From assembly GCA_964036045.1 (NCBI GenBank), contig OZ038381.1, forward strand, positions 137,174,306-137,238,305: a stretch of DNA of 64,000 bases. Direction: 5' to 3'. Below the pieces are notes generated by a model that was not told the DNA's origin, searched no databases, and worked only from the letters and a program-made list of their open reading frames with translations. Source of the DNA: Eutreptiella sp. 'Long Island Sound 2002'. Taxonomy: Eukaryota > Euglenozoa > Euglenophyceae > Eutreptiales > Eutreptiaceae. Numbering within the stretch: the first letter of the stretch is position 1; each line of letters begins with the position of its first letter. The translations under genes were made by a program, and so were the position numbers. Positions 51,600 to 62,815 of the stretch are shown in pieces.

Positions 51600-53580
51600 C
51601 TTGTTGCGCAACCCCACCGGCGCCAACACCGCCAACTTATCCGCCACCCCAAGCACATCCATGTTAGTGGTCACCCGCATCTTGTCCAAGTTTTTCCTCA
51701 TCTCCTAAATGACCCAGCTCTTCAGGGTTGAACCTGAAATCTCTTGGCCGTGTGGACCCGATGCGGGCTCTGTTGCGGGACGCGAGCGGCTCCCAATACT
51801 TTACCATCCTCAGCCTCACCCAATCTGAGCTCACTAGTTTCTCTCCGCATCCACATGTCCCACCAATGTCCTCTGGTCCACATACCGTAACAGGCCTTGT
51901 ACTCGCCCCCAGATCGTACCGGCACAGGCTAACGCCTCCTTCTGTCGCACATCCATGTGTGTGTTGGTGTCGCATAGGACAATGCCACCACAAGCGTGCA
52001 CCATCCTCCCATGAGCTACAGCAACAGACCCCGACCACTTGCTACCCAAGCAGGAGTTGCCGCAATGCTCTTGTGCCCATGCCACCGCAACTGCCTGTGG
52101 GCGGTATTCTCAACCAGCTGGATCGATTGGGCCTCTAACTCGCTCGGCGACGCAAAGGAACTCGGGACAGCCGTATCTGCCCCTCGCCTTCTCCTCTCTT
52201 CATCCAAAAATCGTAACAACCTCTCGGGTCACGGCCCCACATCTTATACTTGCACTCCTCTTCGGCTCTTTTCACCAATGAACACCAACGGCCCCAGCCC
52301 ATACTTGTGAGATGCCCATGCCTCCGACTGCCTGAGGAGTTTGCATAGTGACAACACTGCCAGTGCGAAGCATTGTATTTTTGGCGAGGAGAAAATCGTC
52401 CGCCCCGCCATGATGTCATATAGGATCCCCGACGGGAAACAGCTCGTCCAAACGCCCCCCCTCTGTTTGCGCAGCTTCTCGAGGAATTTTGCGAATACCC
52501 CAATCCACCTCGTGCACCACGGGCGCCACCAAGCCTCTTTTTTCAACCGATCGGATCCCGGACAGAAGCTTCTTCGCACGTCCCTCGGCAGAACCTTCTC
52601 TAGCAATCCGCAAGAGCTCGCCATCCAACGCCTCCCAAGCTTTAGCCACCCGTGTATCTTGGTGCACTGCACGAAGATCTTGGCTGCACCAACGTAACGA
52701 TCGCGTGTCACCTTCTCCAATCGTGCCTAGACCACCGACCAATAGCTCTCTCGAAACTGCTTAGACTCCGTTGCTGCAAGTTCTTCAAGTGCATTTCGCA
52801 TCCTTCGAGATTCTTCATCCCTATGCGACCCCATGACCCCCCACCCTTTCCTCCACAATTCATGGGCATCCAAACTTATGGGCCTGGAATGCCCAGTGCC
52901 GCTCTCCACAGTACAAACATGGCTTTGCTGCCGGTGACGAGCACTCTTGCCACTGTCCGTTTCGCATAAGAAGGTGGCGTTTCCCATTTATGTACCTCAA
53001 CTCAAACTCACTTGGTCTTGACCTCTTGGACGGTCGGACATTTTCTGGATCTTCTATGCTTGTCATCACTACTACCGCTGTTGCTCAATGTCCACAAGTC
53101 AATTTATTAATGGGCGAAGAGTTATAAGACAACGAATCAGAACTGATGGCATCACTGTTGGCGTCACTATACCGCCCTCTTTTCCATGACTTCTTCTAGT
53201 GCTTTTTATCATTAGCCGCCCTCTACTTCTCCTTCTTGTTCTTCTTTTTCTTTCCAAATTCCACCTTCCCCCTTTGCAACTTCTCCTCCCCTTTAAGGAA
53301 TTTCTTACCCTTCTCATCACAATGCAACAAGACCTCCCCTATCTTCACTTCCACCATGCCGAACTCTACCAGCGGCTCTCCTTCACTTGCTACCTCTCTG
53401 ATCAAGCGAACAAACTCCCTGACATACGTGGGAGCACCCGGTCTTTTCCTCAGAATTTTGGCGGACCGCACGTTTGCATCGCCACTGCTCAATGTCAAAT
53501 GACTCCTTTTGTCCTTGAGCAAGATCAACTCCACCGGGCAGTGCTCTCCCCGACTCGAAATTGTCCAGTGCTGCCCCAAA
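51600..53580 (-). pseudogene. Gag-like remnant with zinc knuckle
   Basis: Broken minus-strand frames with protein-like runs: VELILLKDKRSHLTLSSG and PTYVREFVRLIREVASEG (53,540-53,350); ELRYINGKRHLLMRNGQWQE followed by KPCLYCGERHWAFQAHKFGC (53,000-52,865), a Cys/His knuckle; AWEALDGELLRIAREGSAEG and VEKRGLVAPVVHEVDWGIRK (52,680-52,500); LRFLDEERRRRGADTAVPS (52,215). Upstream of the RT remnant in the same orientation, this fits a decayed gag region of a retroelement bounded by long-repeat copies B and C. Exact ends and family are unknown. Confidence 0.4.
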
Positions 53581-53984
53581 TTTGGGCTTCTCCGATTGCG
53601 TCCATACGTGGGCCGCAGGTCAAGGAGTCCTCATGGTTTGCATATTTTCGAAAAATCCACTCCTCTATTGTTGAAGCTACAACGCCCAACTAGTCTTAAT
53701 CACACTCTTGAGGCCATCCTTTACGAACTTTATGTTAAAGCCCCGCAGGATATGGCAAAACCATAGTTAATACACCGTCAAGAGGTTCCATTATTTGTGC
53801 TCTTCAACCCAATGGGGAGGACACAGCTTCAAACACTAAGCCGGCGCCAACATCCTTTGAGTTCAAGCGTCGCCAGGTGATGTCTGCTGCCCGGCCCAAA
53901 ATCGTGTCTCCTAGATACTCTGCCTACATTTCGAATACATTGCTCGCAAACTCGAGCAAGACTTGGGCCTCTAGAGTTTCTATC

Positions 53985-54130
53985 CCATCCACCATGACAG
54001 CAAATCAATAATCAGACCAGCAGAAACCAGCATGCACTCTGCATCCCCACCAACCCACCAATGATTGTCCACAACCCTTACCTGCAAGAACATTCCGACA
54101 ACCACTCAAAACCTTTGTTTTCATGCTACA
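53985..54130 (-). repeat. Partial diverged third copy of the long repeat
   Basis: CATCCACCATGACAGCAAA, then ACTGCATCCCCACC-like and CTGCAAGAACATTCCGAC words in the same order as in copies A (44,340-44,480) and B (49,528-49,670), at about 75% by eye. Confidence 0.75.
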
Positions 54131-54200
54131 AACAGGATAGCAGTACCTCAACAATGAGCCCAAGGACTTCTAGTCAGGTATCCATGAATATCAGGCGATC

Positions 54201-54838
54201 TTGGACCGTGTTCCATATGCCAAAGCAACGAAGTATGATGATTTAAGTCAAATAAGAGAAAATAGGATCGTGTTCAGTGAGGCGGGGAAACAAAAAATTG
54301 GCCTCCTAGTGGATAAGCACCGGCACCTCCCGGAAGCCAAGTTCGGTCATTCGGTCCTCCGCGAGGCCTTTCACATGCTGCCAGATCCCCATATTCCTTT
54401 ACAGGGAAGAAAACATGTAGGGTTCGTGCGCCTCGAGAAAATGGTAAACACCATCGCCAAGCGGCAGAAGGGCTTCCATCTCCAGGGCCAGCGCGAGGCC
54501 ATCTTCAAAGATGGTGTGGAGGAACTCTTTGCCAAGGGCTTGAGTGAGCATTATTGGGATGGCCCCTCCCTGAATAATGTATTCCCCGTCGCCAAAAAGA
54601 GTGGCAAGTGTTGGCTCGTTGTGGAATACACCTACCTAAACACGCAGCTACACCACGACCAGCACACGATTCCCCGTTTCGTACCAAGGATGTTCTCCTT
54701 TTACACCAATATTTCAAAAATACCACAGATCCCAAAAGAGTGGTGCATGGCACTTTTCAACCAGATCCCAAGGCACGGCGCGTGGTGGGAGCCTCTAATG
54801 TGCGCCCGCTAGTCCTTCAAAATTTTAAAAATGAATGA
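54201..54838 (+). pseudogene. Ty3-like RT, N-terminal fragment
   Basis: The plus-strand frame has GVEELFAKGLSEHYWDGPSL followed by NNVFPVAKKSGKCWLVVEYT and YLNTQLHHDQHTIPRF. This is the fingers region of Ty3/gypsy-type RTs (I..LL..G.I...SP.....PV.KK.GK.R.VVDYR.LN....D..P.P), with Glu replacing the usual Asp of VVDYR. The frame changes near 54,670 and the similarity ends. The next RT block of the same type (DLTQGFHQ...VMPMGL) is on the opposite strand at 55,157-55,285. Confidence 0.6.
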
Positions 54839-55165
54839 CATCGGCTATCGGCCATTACTCAACTTCAGTAGCGAGGCTTCATTAAAGGCCGGTGCATCTA
54901 TGACAATCTCCGACAGGCCTTCAGCTCCTGGGTTGACATGCCACAGCAACTATATTGCCCTGTCGATTTCAGTAAGGCTTTTGACTTTGTTACACATTCC
55001 TATACCCAAACTGTTTTCTCTGACATGGGTGTCCCTACAGATTGGGTCAATCTCATAATGGCGCTTTTTACAGCACCCATGTGCCTTTTGATTAGGGGGG
55101 AAATGCTCCCGCCACAAAATCCACGCCACATCGGGGGTGCGGCAGGGATGTCCCCTCAACCCCAT
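54839..55165 (+). pseudogene. L5 RT segment, inverted relative to the rest of L5
   Basis: The plus strand reads DIGYRPLLNF (RPI block), RGFIKGRCIYDNLRQAFSS, CPVDFSKAFDFVTHSYTQT (motif A) and SGVRQGCPLNPM (motif B). This is a LINE RT in plus orientation, whereas the preceding part of the same RT and its endonuclease lie on the minus strand at 55,290-56,964. About 50 residues between the RPI block and RGFIKGR are missing. Confidence 0.7.
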
Positions 55166-55285
55166 GGGCATGACGCGGTAGCGGCAGGTCATCCCGTTAG
55201 CCTTGCAGGTTATATACCCCGGACTCTCCCGGGGCAATGGAACTTGGTGGAATCCCTGTGTCAAATCTTTAATTCTAAAACTTTG
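55157..55285 (-). pseudogene. Ty3-like RT, palm fragment
   Basis: The minus strand reads SFRIKDLTQGFHQVPLPRES and YITCKANGMTCRYRVMPMGL. This matches the DL..GFHQ (motif A) and VMPFGL.NAP (motif B) blocks of Ty3-type RTs. It is the piece that should follow 54,201-54,740 on the plus strand. It ends where the L5 motif B begins on the other strand, at the shared word CCCATGGGCAT. Confidence 0.6.
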
Positions 55286-56964
55286 ATGTTGGCCGTGCTT
55301 CTCCATGAGCTCCTCTATGAAGGAAGCAAAGGCTTTGTAAATGGCTCCTGTGAGGCCATTGATGCCCGGGGAGGAGGTGGGGCTCAGGGCTTCCAGCGCT
55401 GCATGGACAAGGTCCTGAGCTAGTGGTGTAATTAACATTCTGGCCATGTCTGCTAGGGATCCTCCTTGAAAAAAGGACCAGAGATAGTGGGATATTCCCA
55501 AAGGGGGACAGTGGAATTCATAGTGCCTGTGCAGTAGGATACCGCTTGCTGTGGGATCAACTCGGTGTGTCGTCAGGCGACGCCGTGCCGATTCCGTAGT
55601 GTGTGCAGTTTGCTTTGCTTTGAAGTTGGCGTACAAGGCGTCGGACCTCTTGGCGTCAACGCCACGGTTGTGAGGAATGGAGATCAGAATTGGCTGTATG
55701 AATTTTGTCCACGATTACAAGCCCCATGCGATCCGTGTTTGTTTGTTCTGAAATGGCACAAATGATTCGGGAGGCCGTAGGAGGATCATACATTGTATAT
55801 CCTTTTTCCAGCACAAAACCTTCAGCGCATGGTGCCAGTTTGTGGATTGTATATTCCTGCGGCACGGCAAGTGCTTCCAGCATACCCGCTGTTTTATGGG
55901 TCCGTTTATAGGTGAACGATGCACTCCTGTTCAAGGAGAGAGGATCTTCCCATCCCGTATAACCTGTAGCAGAAACCAATCTTAATTTGCAATCAATGCT
56001 GGGTATGGTGTCATTGCAATGCAAACAAGTGTCACGACAACACTTCCGGCAGTGGCCGCTTTCCGTGATGGTACTGAGGCTCAACTCCTTGTGATTGGCG
56101 CCAGCCACAAAGCCGGTATAACATTCTTGTATGTATGATTGGAAAAAGGAGGGGGTCAGAATACAATCAATTCTCCATAACCTGACAATTAAGACATTAG
56201 ACAACCTTACTTCATTGTGAGAGACCACAACCTTGTTTGGTGATTGGCTTTTTGCATTGATTGGTTGGGCAGAAACCCCCATGTCAACCTTGCGAGCGCA
56301 ATTTGCCCATTGTTCCCTCATGAATCCAAACAAAGGCATCAACTAACCCTTGCTCTGTGATAAAATGAACCTCTTTGTTTCCAGCAAGAGAAACGTTAAA
56401 CATTTCAAGACTGTTCCGAGGACACAAAATATCATGCGTGGGCACAACCACGGAGTTGTGGTCCGATAGGGAAATTGTGTCACGAGGGATAAGGTGAGAC
56501 ACCGCGTGGAGTGTTTCCCAGTGTTTCGTTCTAACACTGGCGCCGTGATAAAAATGGCAAACACCAAAATTGTGCTTGAGACTGTCAAGGTCGTTGAGCG
56601 TAACAAGGTAAAAATGTGTCGGACCAGGACCAAACGGACACATGGGTCCAGTCTTTGTGGAATGCCAATTTGATTTGAAAAATGAGGCCCCACCTCTTCC
56701 CTAAGTGGAGATGTTGCCAAGTAGGGCACGGCCTCATTTTTCAAATCAGGTGTGCAAAGGACAGAGTGAGTTGTCACTTGTTATATGTGGTTCTTGAATT
56801 CTTATAACCCGCACGTTGGGCCTGTGGACGGATCTAAAAATTTGCAGGTAGCGAGGCTCCATGCCTTCAAAGGTGGGAACGGAAGTTGCTGGACCGTTGC
56901 AGATGAAGATGCCTTCAAGGAGGGTGCCGTGAAAGGGGGGGCGGGACTCTGATTCGCGCCTCAC
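55286..56964 (-). pseudogene. L5: LINE endonuclease and first part of RT
   Basis: From the 5' side on the minus strand: GIFICNGPATSVPTFEGMEP and RPNVRVIRIQEPHIT (endonuclease Q-E motif), then NFGVCHFYHGASVRTKHWET, DTISLSDHNSVVVPTHDIL and GLVDAFVWIHEG (endonuclease D-x-N and D-A motifs). A linker follows with CRKCCRDTCLHCND (Cys-rich). The RT entry is LEALSPTSSPGINGLTGAIY KAF..FIEELM, the SPG-DGL block. Several frame changes show decay. The rest of the RT continues on the plus strand at 54,839-55,165. Confidence 0.68.
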
Positions 56965-57428
56965 CCCGTGCCATTGGCATGTGTGTGTGTGTATTCAAAT
57001 GCGTAGACATCATGTTTTATCATAGTGTGTTGCACCCGCGCATGTTTTTGGGCCAATTTGTGACTCACTTCTGTGCTGCACCCAGACCCCCCTGACTGGC
57101 ATGAGCGTGTGTCAAACACTGACCCTCCTGACGTGGACCCAGACCCTTCGGAACTACACGACGTGGTTTCCAACTCGGAGCCCGATCCGCCCTCCAACTC
57201 ACTGAGATCGGCACTTGAGGCACCCGATGACCCTACGAGCTTGGACAAGGGGGTGGCTTATACAAGGGGTGGGTACACCAGACAGGCTCCAGCCACTCAG
57301 CAGACTTCTTCTGCCACCCTAGCGCCCCTAAGGGCCACGGGGTGGCTTCCAGAAAGGGCAAGCTGGCCAAGCAAACCCCTTGATTGACCTTGGGGGTCAC
57401 AACTGGTAGCTCTCAAGCCCCTTGCTCT
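56965..57428. other. No gene supported; possible 5' region of L5
   Basis: Open frames on both strands are Ser/Gly-rich (minus) or Asp/Pro-rich (plus). The minus frame (GSSGASSADLSELEGGSGSE) lies just 5' of the L5 endonuclease and could be an ORF1 remnant. Evidence is weak. Confidence 0.35.
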
Positions 57429-57628
57429 GATATGTAGAACCGTCTGTACCCTTCTATATATCAACACAGCACTTGTACAAGGATGCAGACCCCCTGTGTT
57501 GATATGTAGAAGGGGCTGCATCCTTCCGCATATCAGCCCAGCACTTGTAGAGGGGACTATACCCCCTGCACAGATATGTAGAAGGATCGTCACCCTTCTA
57601 TATAAACATATAGATTGTAGGGGTGCGG
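57429..57628 (+). repeat. 72-bp tandem repeat, 2.8 copies
   Basis: Units start GATATGTAGAA at 57,429, 57,501 and 57,573. Each has a CTTCYATATA-like or CTTCCGCATAT word and CAGCACTTGTA. The last unit runs into CTATATAAACATATAG, a TATA-like word. Confidence 0.85.
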
Positions 57629-60600
57629 TGAGTCCTTGAGGAGTCTCGCACTCGCCATCATTGGAGGTCTTGGGGACGTGCTCAGCGCTGAGCTGCTCTT
57701 TCCCCTTGACACCTCAACTGTAGGCCCATGGCATCACGGCTACCTCTGTTGCGGGCACCCTGAGGGTAGACTCCCCGGGACCCGTCCTGGGTGAGGTTTT
57801 TCATAGGGTTGCTATGCTGTGCCCGGGATTCTCATCACCTTGGGTGACGAATGCTCCCCTGCACATGTAGTGGTGGCAGAAACGTGCTAATCGCGGAAAA
57901 CTTTCCATCATGGCATTTTCTAGGTTGTGGAGGAGTGCACGTGCATACTCTTCCGTGGTAGCGACCAAAACCCCACCCCACCACTAAAAAAAAAATGTGA
58001 TGCTGCATGACATACGGTTGCGATGCCGCAACATGTACTGAGGTGACATGTACAGAGGTGACACGGGATCAATATTAAAGTGAAAGAGATTCATAATGCA
58101 TTTGAACCTCGCCTTCATACAAAAGTCAAAAATTTGATATGTGCAGTTGACTGCTGAGGGTTTCCCCAGTGTTTTGGAAAAAGCAAAGTTGGGCTCTTTT
58201 ACAGGCATGGCTTTTGCAATGCATCTCTGGCGATAGAGAACACTTTTTTGGGCGCGGCAAGTGTTGTAGAGTAAGGGCAATCTGCTCAATTTGCTGTACT
58301 TTTCATAGGTACACTGCAACAGAAGGTTCGCATGCCGTGGCACAACCCACATTTTCTACAGCTCAGTTTTTGAGGTGGCAGTCAAGTCTGCCATACCAAA
58401 TACACCTGGAGATGTGTTTTTTCGCGAATTTCATTTTGGCAAGGGGGATGCAACGGAAAAAAATTGTGCGTTTCTGTACCAAACACACCTTTTGGGCACT
58501 TTCTGCGCTTTTTCCACACCTTAGCAGACATCCACACTAACTACTGCCACCGGACTCACCAAACCAGGATTTGGAGTTCTGGAAAAATGGGGGAAATTGT
58601 GGGGAACGGGGGAGCGGGACGGGGGGCGAATGGCGGGAAACGGACAATCATCAGCATACCGGGATGGAAAAAGTAGGAACAACTTCCAGCATAGGAGGAA
58701 AGAAAGGCAAAATGGGACAAAATATCCATTTTTCACAGTCCCATTTCCCCCATTTTTCCGGCGGTCCAAGACAATCCCCAAAGTTACCGCACTCCCCAAC
58801 GGTAAAATGGGAAATTTTTTCCACTCTCTGACACTCACTGCACCAGCGGCTAGTGCGGATGCTTGCACCTTGCACCGGGAATTAATCATTTGCAAAAAAA
58901 AAATCAATATTGGCCCGGTATCTCCCTCTGCATTGTATCTACGCTCATGCCCCTCCCACCAGCATTTCCCAGGGGTCGTATCCTCTCGTTGAACATGGAG
59001 CCCACAAATGGGCACGTTGAAACAACAATGATGTGGTGTATCCACAGCGATCACCTCCTAAGATGAGCTTTGCATCCATCAGGTTGGCTCCCCGGTACTG
59101 CACTTGGCAATCAGGTATCGCGCTGCTACAAAAATGACTGACAGCAACACATACGCAGATTCAGATACCCCAGAATCGTAATAAGCACATTGCGGCTGCA
59201 CAAGGTTCTGTGGAGTTTGGTCCAGGGATGAGTGTTCAAAACAACTTTCACAGGCTTTGGACATTACTACAAATTACTGATTATCAACCCAAGTTCCATT
59301 TCTACACCTTTTTCCTTGTGGCTGCCCCAGGAATCCCCCCAGTCACATGTCTCCCTTTCCTCTCCTCAGCACCCCTCTGGGACTCCTCCCAGGGTCCCAT
59401 TGGCTTCTTGTGGGGGGGAATCTTTGCACTGCGCGCGCACTGCGCGCTACTTTTAGACTATTTCCCCCCCGAAGAGCCCCCAAGCAAACCCCTTGGAAAC
59501 GCCCTTAGATTTAGGTGACACAAACTGCCCCAGCTCAAGAAAGTTGCAAACTACCTTCCCTTCACATAACACACATCATGCACAACTGGAAAAGCCATGA
59601 ACAGCGCATTGGTCACCACCCTCAAGAACACGGAACTGTCTTTTTGTTCCATTGTCTACTAAGTACACATGGACTCCATCTTGCATTGGCAATTTACCAC
59701 CCGTAGTGCATCTTGGTAGTGCTCCAAGTGGATGAGCCCATCTCCCGCCATCCCAACCACCGTGGCAGGAACTCGCACGCCGTTGGAGCGAGTGTAGAAC
59801 ACCCGATCGCCAAGACTCAAATCCATGAAGAAAGTGTTTCTAAGAAAGAGGGAGGGGGGTATGAAGTCCTGTAGCATATGTGCAAGCACGATAGATCAAT
59901 GTGTGCACACGAGCATTGCACCTTGCCATGCCTTGACACAACCATGCTACGCCTTGCCATGCCTTGACCCAAACGTGCTACACCTTGCAAAACCTCCTCT
60001 AGGGGTCACCATGATGCCCCTAGGGGCCCCTAGTATCTCAAAGTATGGGTCTCTAGTACGGCCAGACGTCCAAATAGTTGCACTGCGCGCGCACTGCACT
60101 TGAGGCTCCCCCTGGGTCCTGTAAAAAAAAGGGTTGTGCTTACATGCTCCCCTTCAAAATACTTAGCCAAACTCTGCTTATTGAACATGTCAACTGCATA
60201 ATCCAGCTACCTATTGCCCCAGGCATCAATGCGAAGAGGTTCCTCCTGCAAATGAAGCTTACCACCCAAATACTGTGCTGGCCAGGGCAGAACGGTGTTC
60301 GCATGCTCAACATGCCAGAGCAAAGTGGCGGTACGAAAGCCAAAAAAAAAAAAGCGAAACAGCACACAAAATCATGAGCATCAAGCAAACCTGTGTCCAA
60401 ATGGCTTCCAAATAGTTTTCTTATCACTCTAGCCCCAGGCACCCCCTTGGCTCCAATACCCTGCTCTGGAGCCAGCAACAATGCTGCATCGTTGATTAAC
60501 AGTTGTGAGGATGGAAATCTGTGACAGCCACCTCAGGCGCTGTCCCTCACAGCCACAATCATGCACATATTGGTGTCATGTAGATCAGCTTGGTCTCTTT

Positions 60601-62711
60601 CCTGTTAAGCTGCCGAGAAATCCAGGGGCATGTGAAATTGCACACTTGACAAATTTGATAGCAACTCTACAGACTATTTAGCAATCCCTATCACTGTGTG
60701 CGAATTGAAGCATGTGCTATGAACAATCCAGCCAAATGACATGCCACCTACAAACAGACACTGAAATTCCACTGGGTCCAAAAATGCATTGTGGAGCTCT
60801 CACCACTGCTGCAAGCTTAAGATTGCTGAATGGAACGGATTCACTGCAGCTGCACTGGGGGAAGGGAGGACCCAACAAAGAGCTGGAGAGGTGGCTTTTG
60901 ACAGACGGACACTGGAGGAACCAGCATTCATGTTCAAGAGAAACAAAGCACCGTTCAGTGGGCATCTCAAGCTGAGCAAGCAGCTCCCCCAAGGCAAACA
61001 TTCCACCTATGAAACTCCACAGGCCATGGCATCATGTCTTCTTGCTGAACTACAGGGCGACTGATGGTCAAGAGAAACAGTACTGAGGGTTAAATGACTG
61101 AGTCAATACAATGGAGTCGTACAATGTGTTGGGAGTGATTTGCAGACGGATTCAATCTGAATAGAGCCTGACGGTGAACCATTCACGACGCCTGTGCAAT
61201 GCATACACCCTACGGATGCCATCAGTAAAAGATGCAAAGCATACCTTTTGCCTTCAAAATGGGTGAAACACTTTTCAACTTCACAATTTCGGGAGATCTG
61301 CGCCTGACTGACTGTATGGCACCTCATCAGACAGACCCAACTCCTTATGGACCCCCGCCACATACTTACCCAATGCCTGGTGGACACACACCCCCTCCAG
61401 GGGAAGCCCCCATTAGAATATTAAATTACGATTGCACCGCATCAGTCTTTTGGTGCATGGCCCGTCCCTAAGTAATGACCGCAATAAACCTCTTTTCGTA
61501 AGTTCCCTACAAACCGCTACAAACTGAGTACCGTACAGCCTATTGACCCTCTACTGCGAACACTGCAAGCCCCTCCGCCAACTCCCTAACTACGGTATAT
61601 TGTCTGCCCGTGGCCCCAAAAACCATTGTCCGTTGTGTCTTTTGGCTTGAGTCGATGCCGTCGTTTGCATGTTCTTTGCTTTCCTTTGTTTCGTTTCTTG
61701 GTCAGTGGCGCCCAGGATTATTCCTGTGGAGTGTCTGCTGCCCAGGACGGTCATCTGCCGTCTTCGTGGGTTTCGGATCGGGACTCAGGACTTTCGTTGG
61801 TGGCCTGAACACCAGCCTCCCTCAGGCCAGGCCTTAAGCACCCCAGTGTTGCCCTGCACGGGGTCTCTGCAGATTCTCCTCTACATTCCTCTGAGGGGCA
61901 GACCCTCGGAACCCTCCCCAGCGTGCCAACGGACTGCTGCTAGGCACTAATGTGGCAACACTGTGGCGTACGACAGCTGCTAGCCCAGTAACACCCCCTG
62001 AAGGAAAAAATTGCCGTTTTTTTCCTAAAAAACACCCTTATCCTGCCTGGCCTGAAGATTCAGTGTTCACCTGGCAAAAGGTGCCAGTTAACAGGACAAA
62101 GTACAAAATACTCTTGGGGACGCCCAAATCTCTGGAAAAGGTTTCTGATAATCCCAAACTGCAGGTGTACACCTGCCCATACCTTTAATATGTTACCCTG
62201 ACTACTTTCTTGGACATCAGTGTAAAACAGAATTCATTCCAGTAGTCGAGCTCACGCCTCCCTACAGCTCCAGACACCCCAGTTCTCCCGCAAAACATTG
62301 GCAAAGTGTGAATGGGGTCTGGGCATGCAAGGGGTACAAATGGGTGAAATCTGGCAATGGTTGAAATTCTACTGCCTTTGGCAGGGCGCCAAAATGCAGG
62401 AACACCATGCAAAAGGGTGGCGGTCAAAACGCCACAAAACTCAATGTTGAAAGGTTTTGTGTGTTGACACAGTCGGACGGAAAACAGGGTCCCAGTTTCA
62501 AAACCCAGTGCCTACCCCCCAAAGCGTCAGGCTGTCGAAACCACATGACACGTGCGTAAAACAGGATTTACAGATGTTTTTCTTATCACGGTGCGTGGTC
62601 ACAATATTAAAATATTGAACATTCGATACTTTAGCCCTTTCTTCTGAAAACACTGGTAGTTTCAGTGCGGACAGTAACTGAACAAAACCAGCCACAAGCT
62701 GCATCGGCGCC
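57629..62711. other. No gene supported
   Basis: Five kilobases of moderate-GC DNA with only short, unpatterned open frames. Small features: CACTGCGCGCGCACTG at 59,428 and again at 60,078; imperfect CACCTTGCCATGCCTTGAC tandem words at 59,918-59,995; A-runs near 58,895 and 60,340. An LTR-like junction (TGGTGGCAGAAACGTG at 57,871) was considered and not accepted. Introns of an unseen gene are possible. Confidence 0.45.
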
Positions 62712-62815
62712 TATCCTACACAGCCGAGGCAAGCCCCAACCACTTGGTACCCACAAAAATTTGTATCCTACACAGCCGAGGCAAGCCCCAACCACTTGGT
62801 ACCCACAAAAATTTG
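62712..62815 (+). repeat. Perfect 52-bp tandem duplication
   Basis: The unit starting TATCCTACACAGCCGAGGC at 62,712 is repeated exactly at 62,764. Perfect identity implies a recent duplication or an assembly stutter. Confidence 0.95.

Noticed and set aside
57660-57900. LTR end with primer-binding site (TGGTGGCAGAAACGTG)
   Set aside because: Weak similarity to a Met-tRNA priming site, no matching second LTR, no gag-pol downstream.
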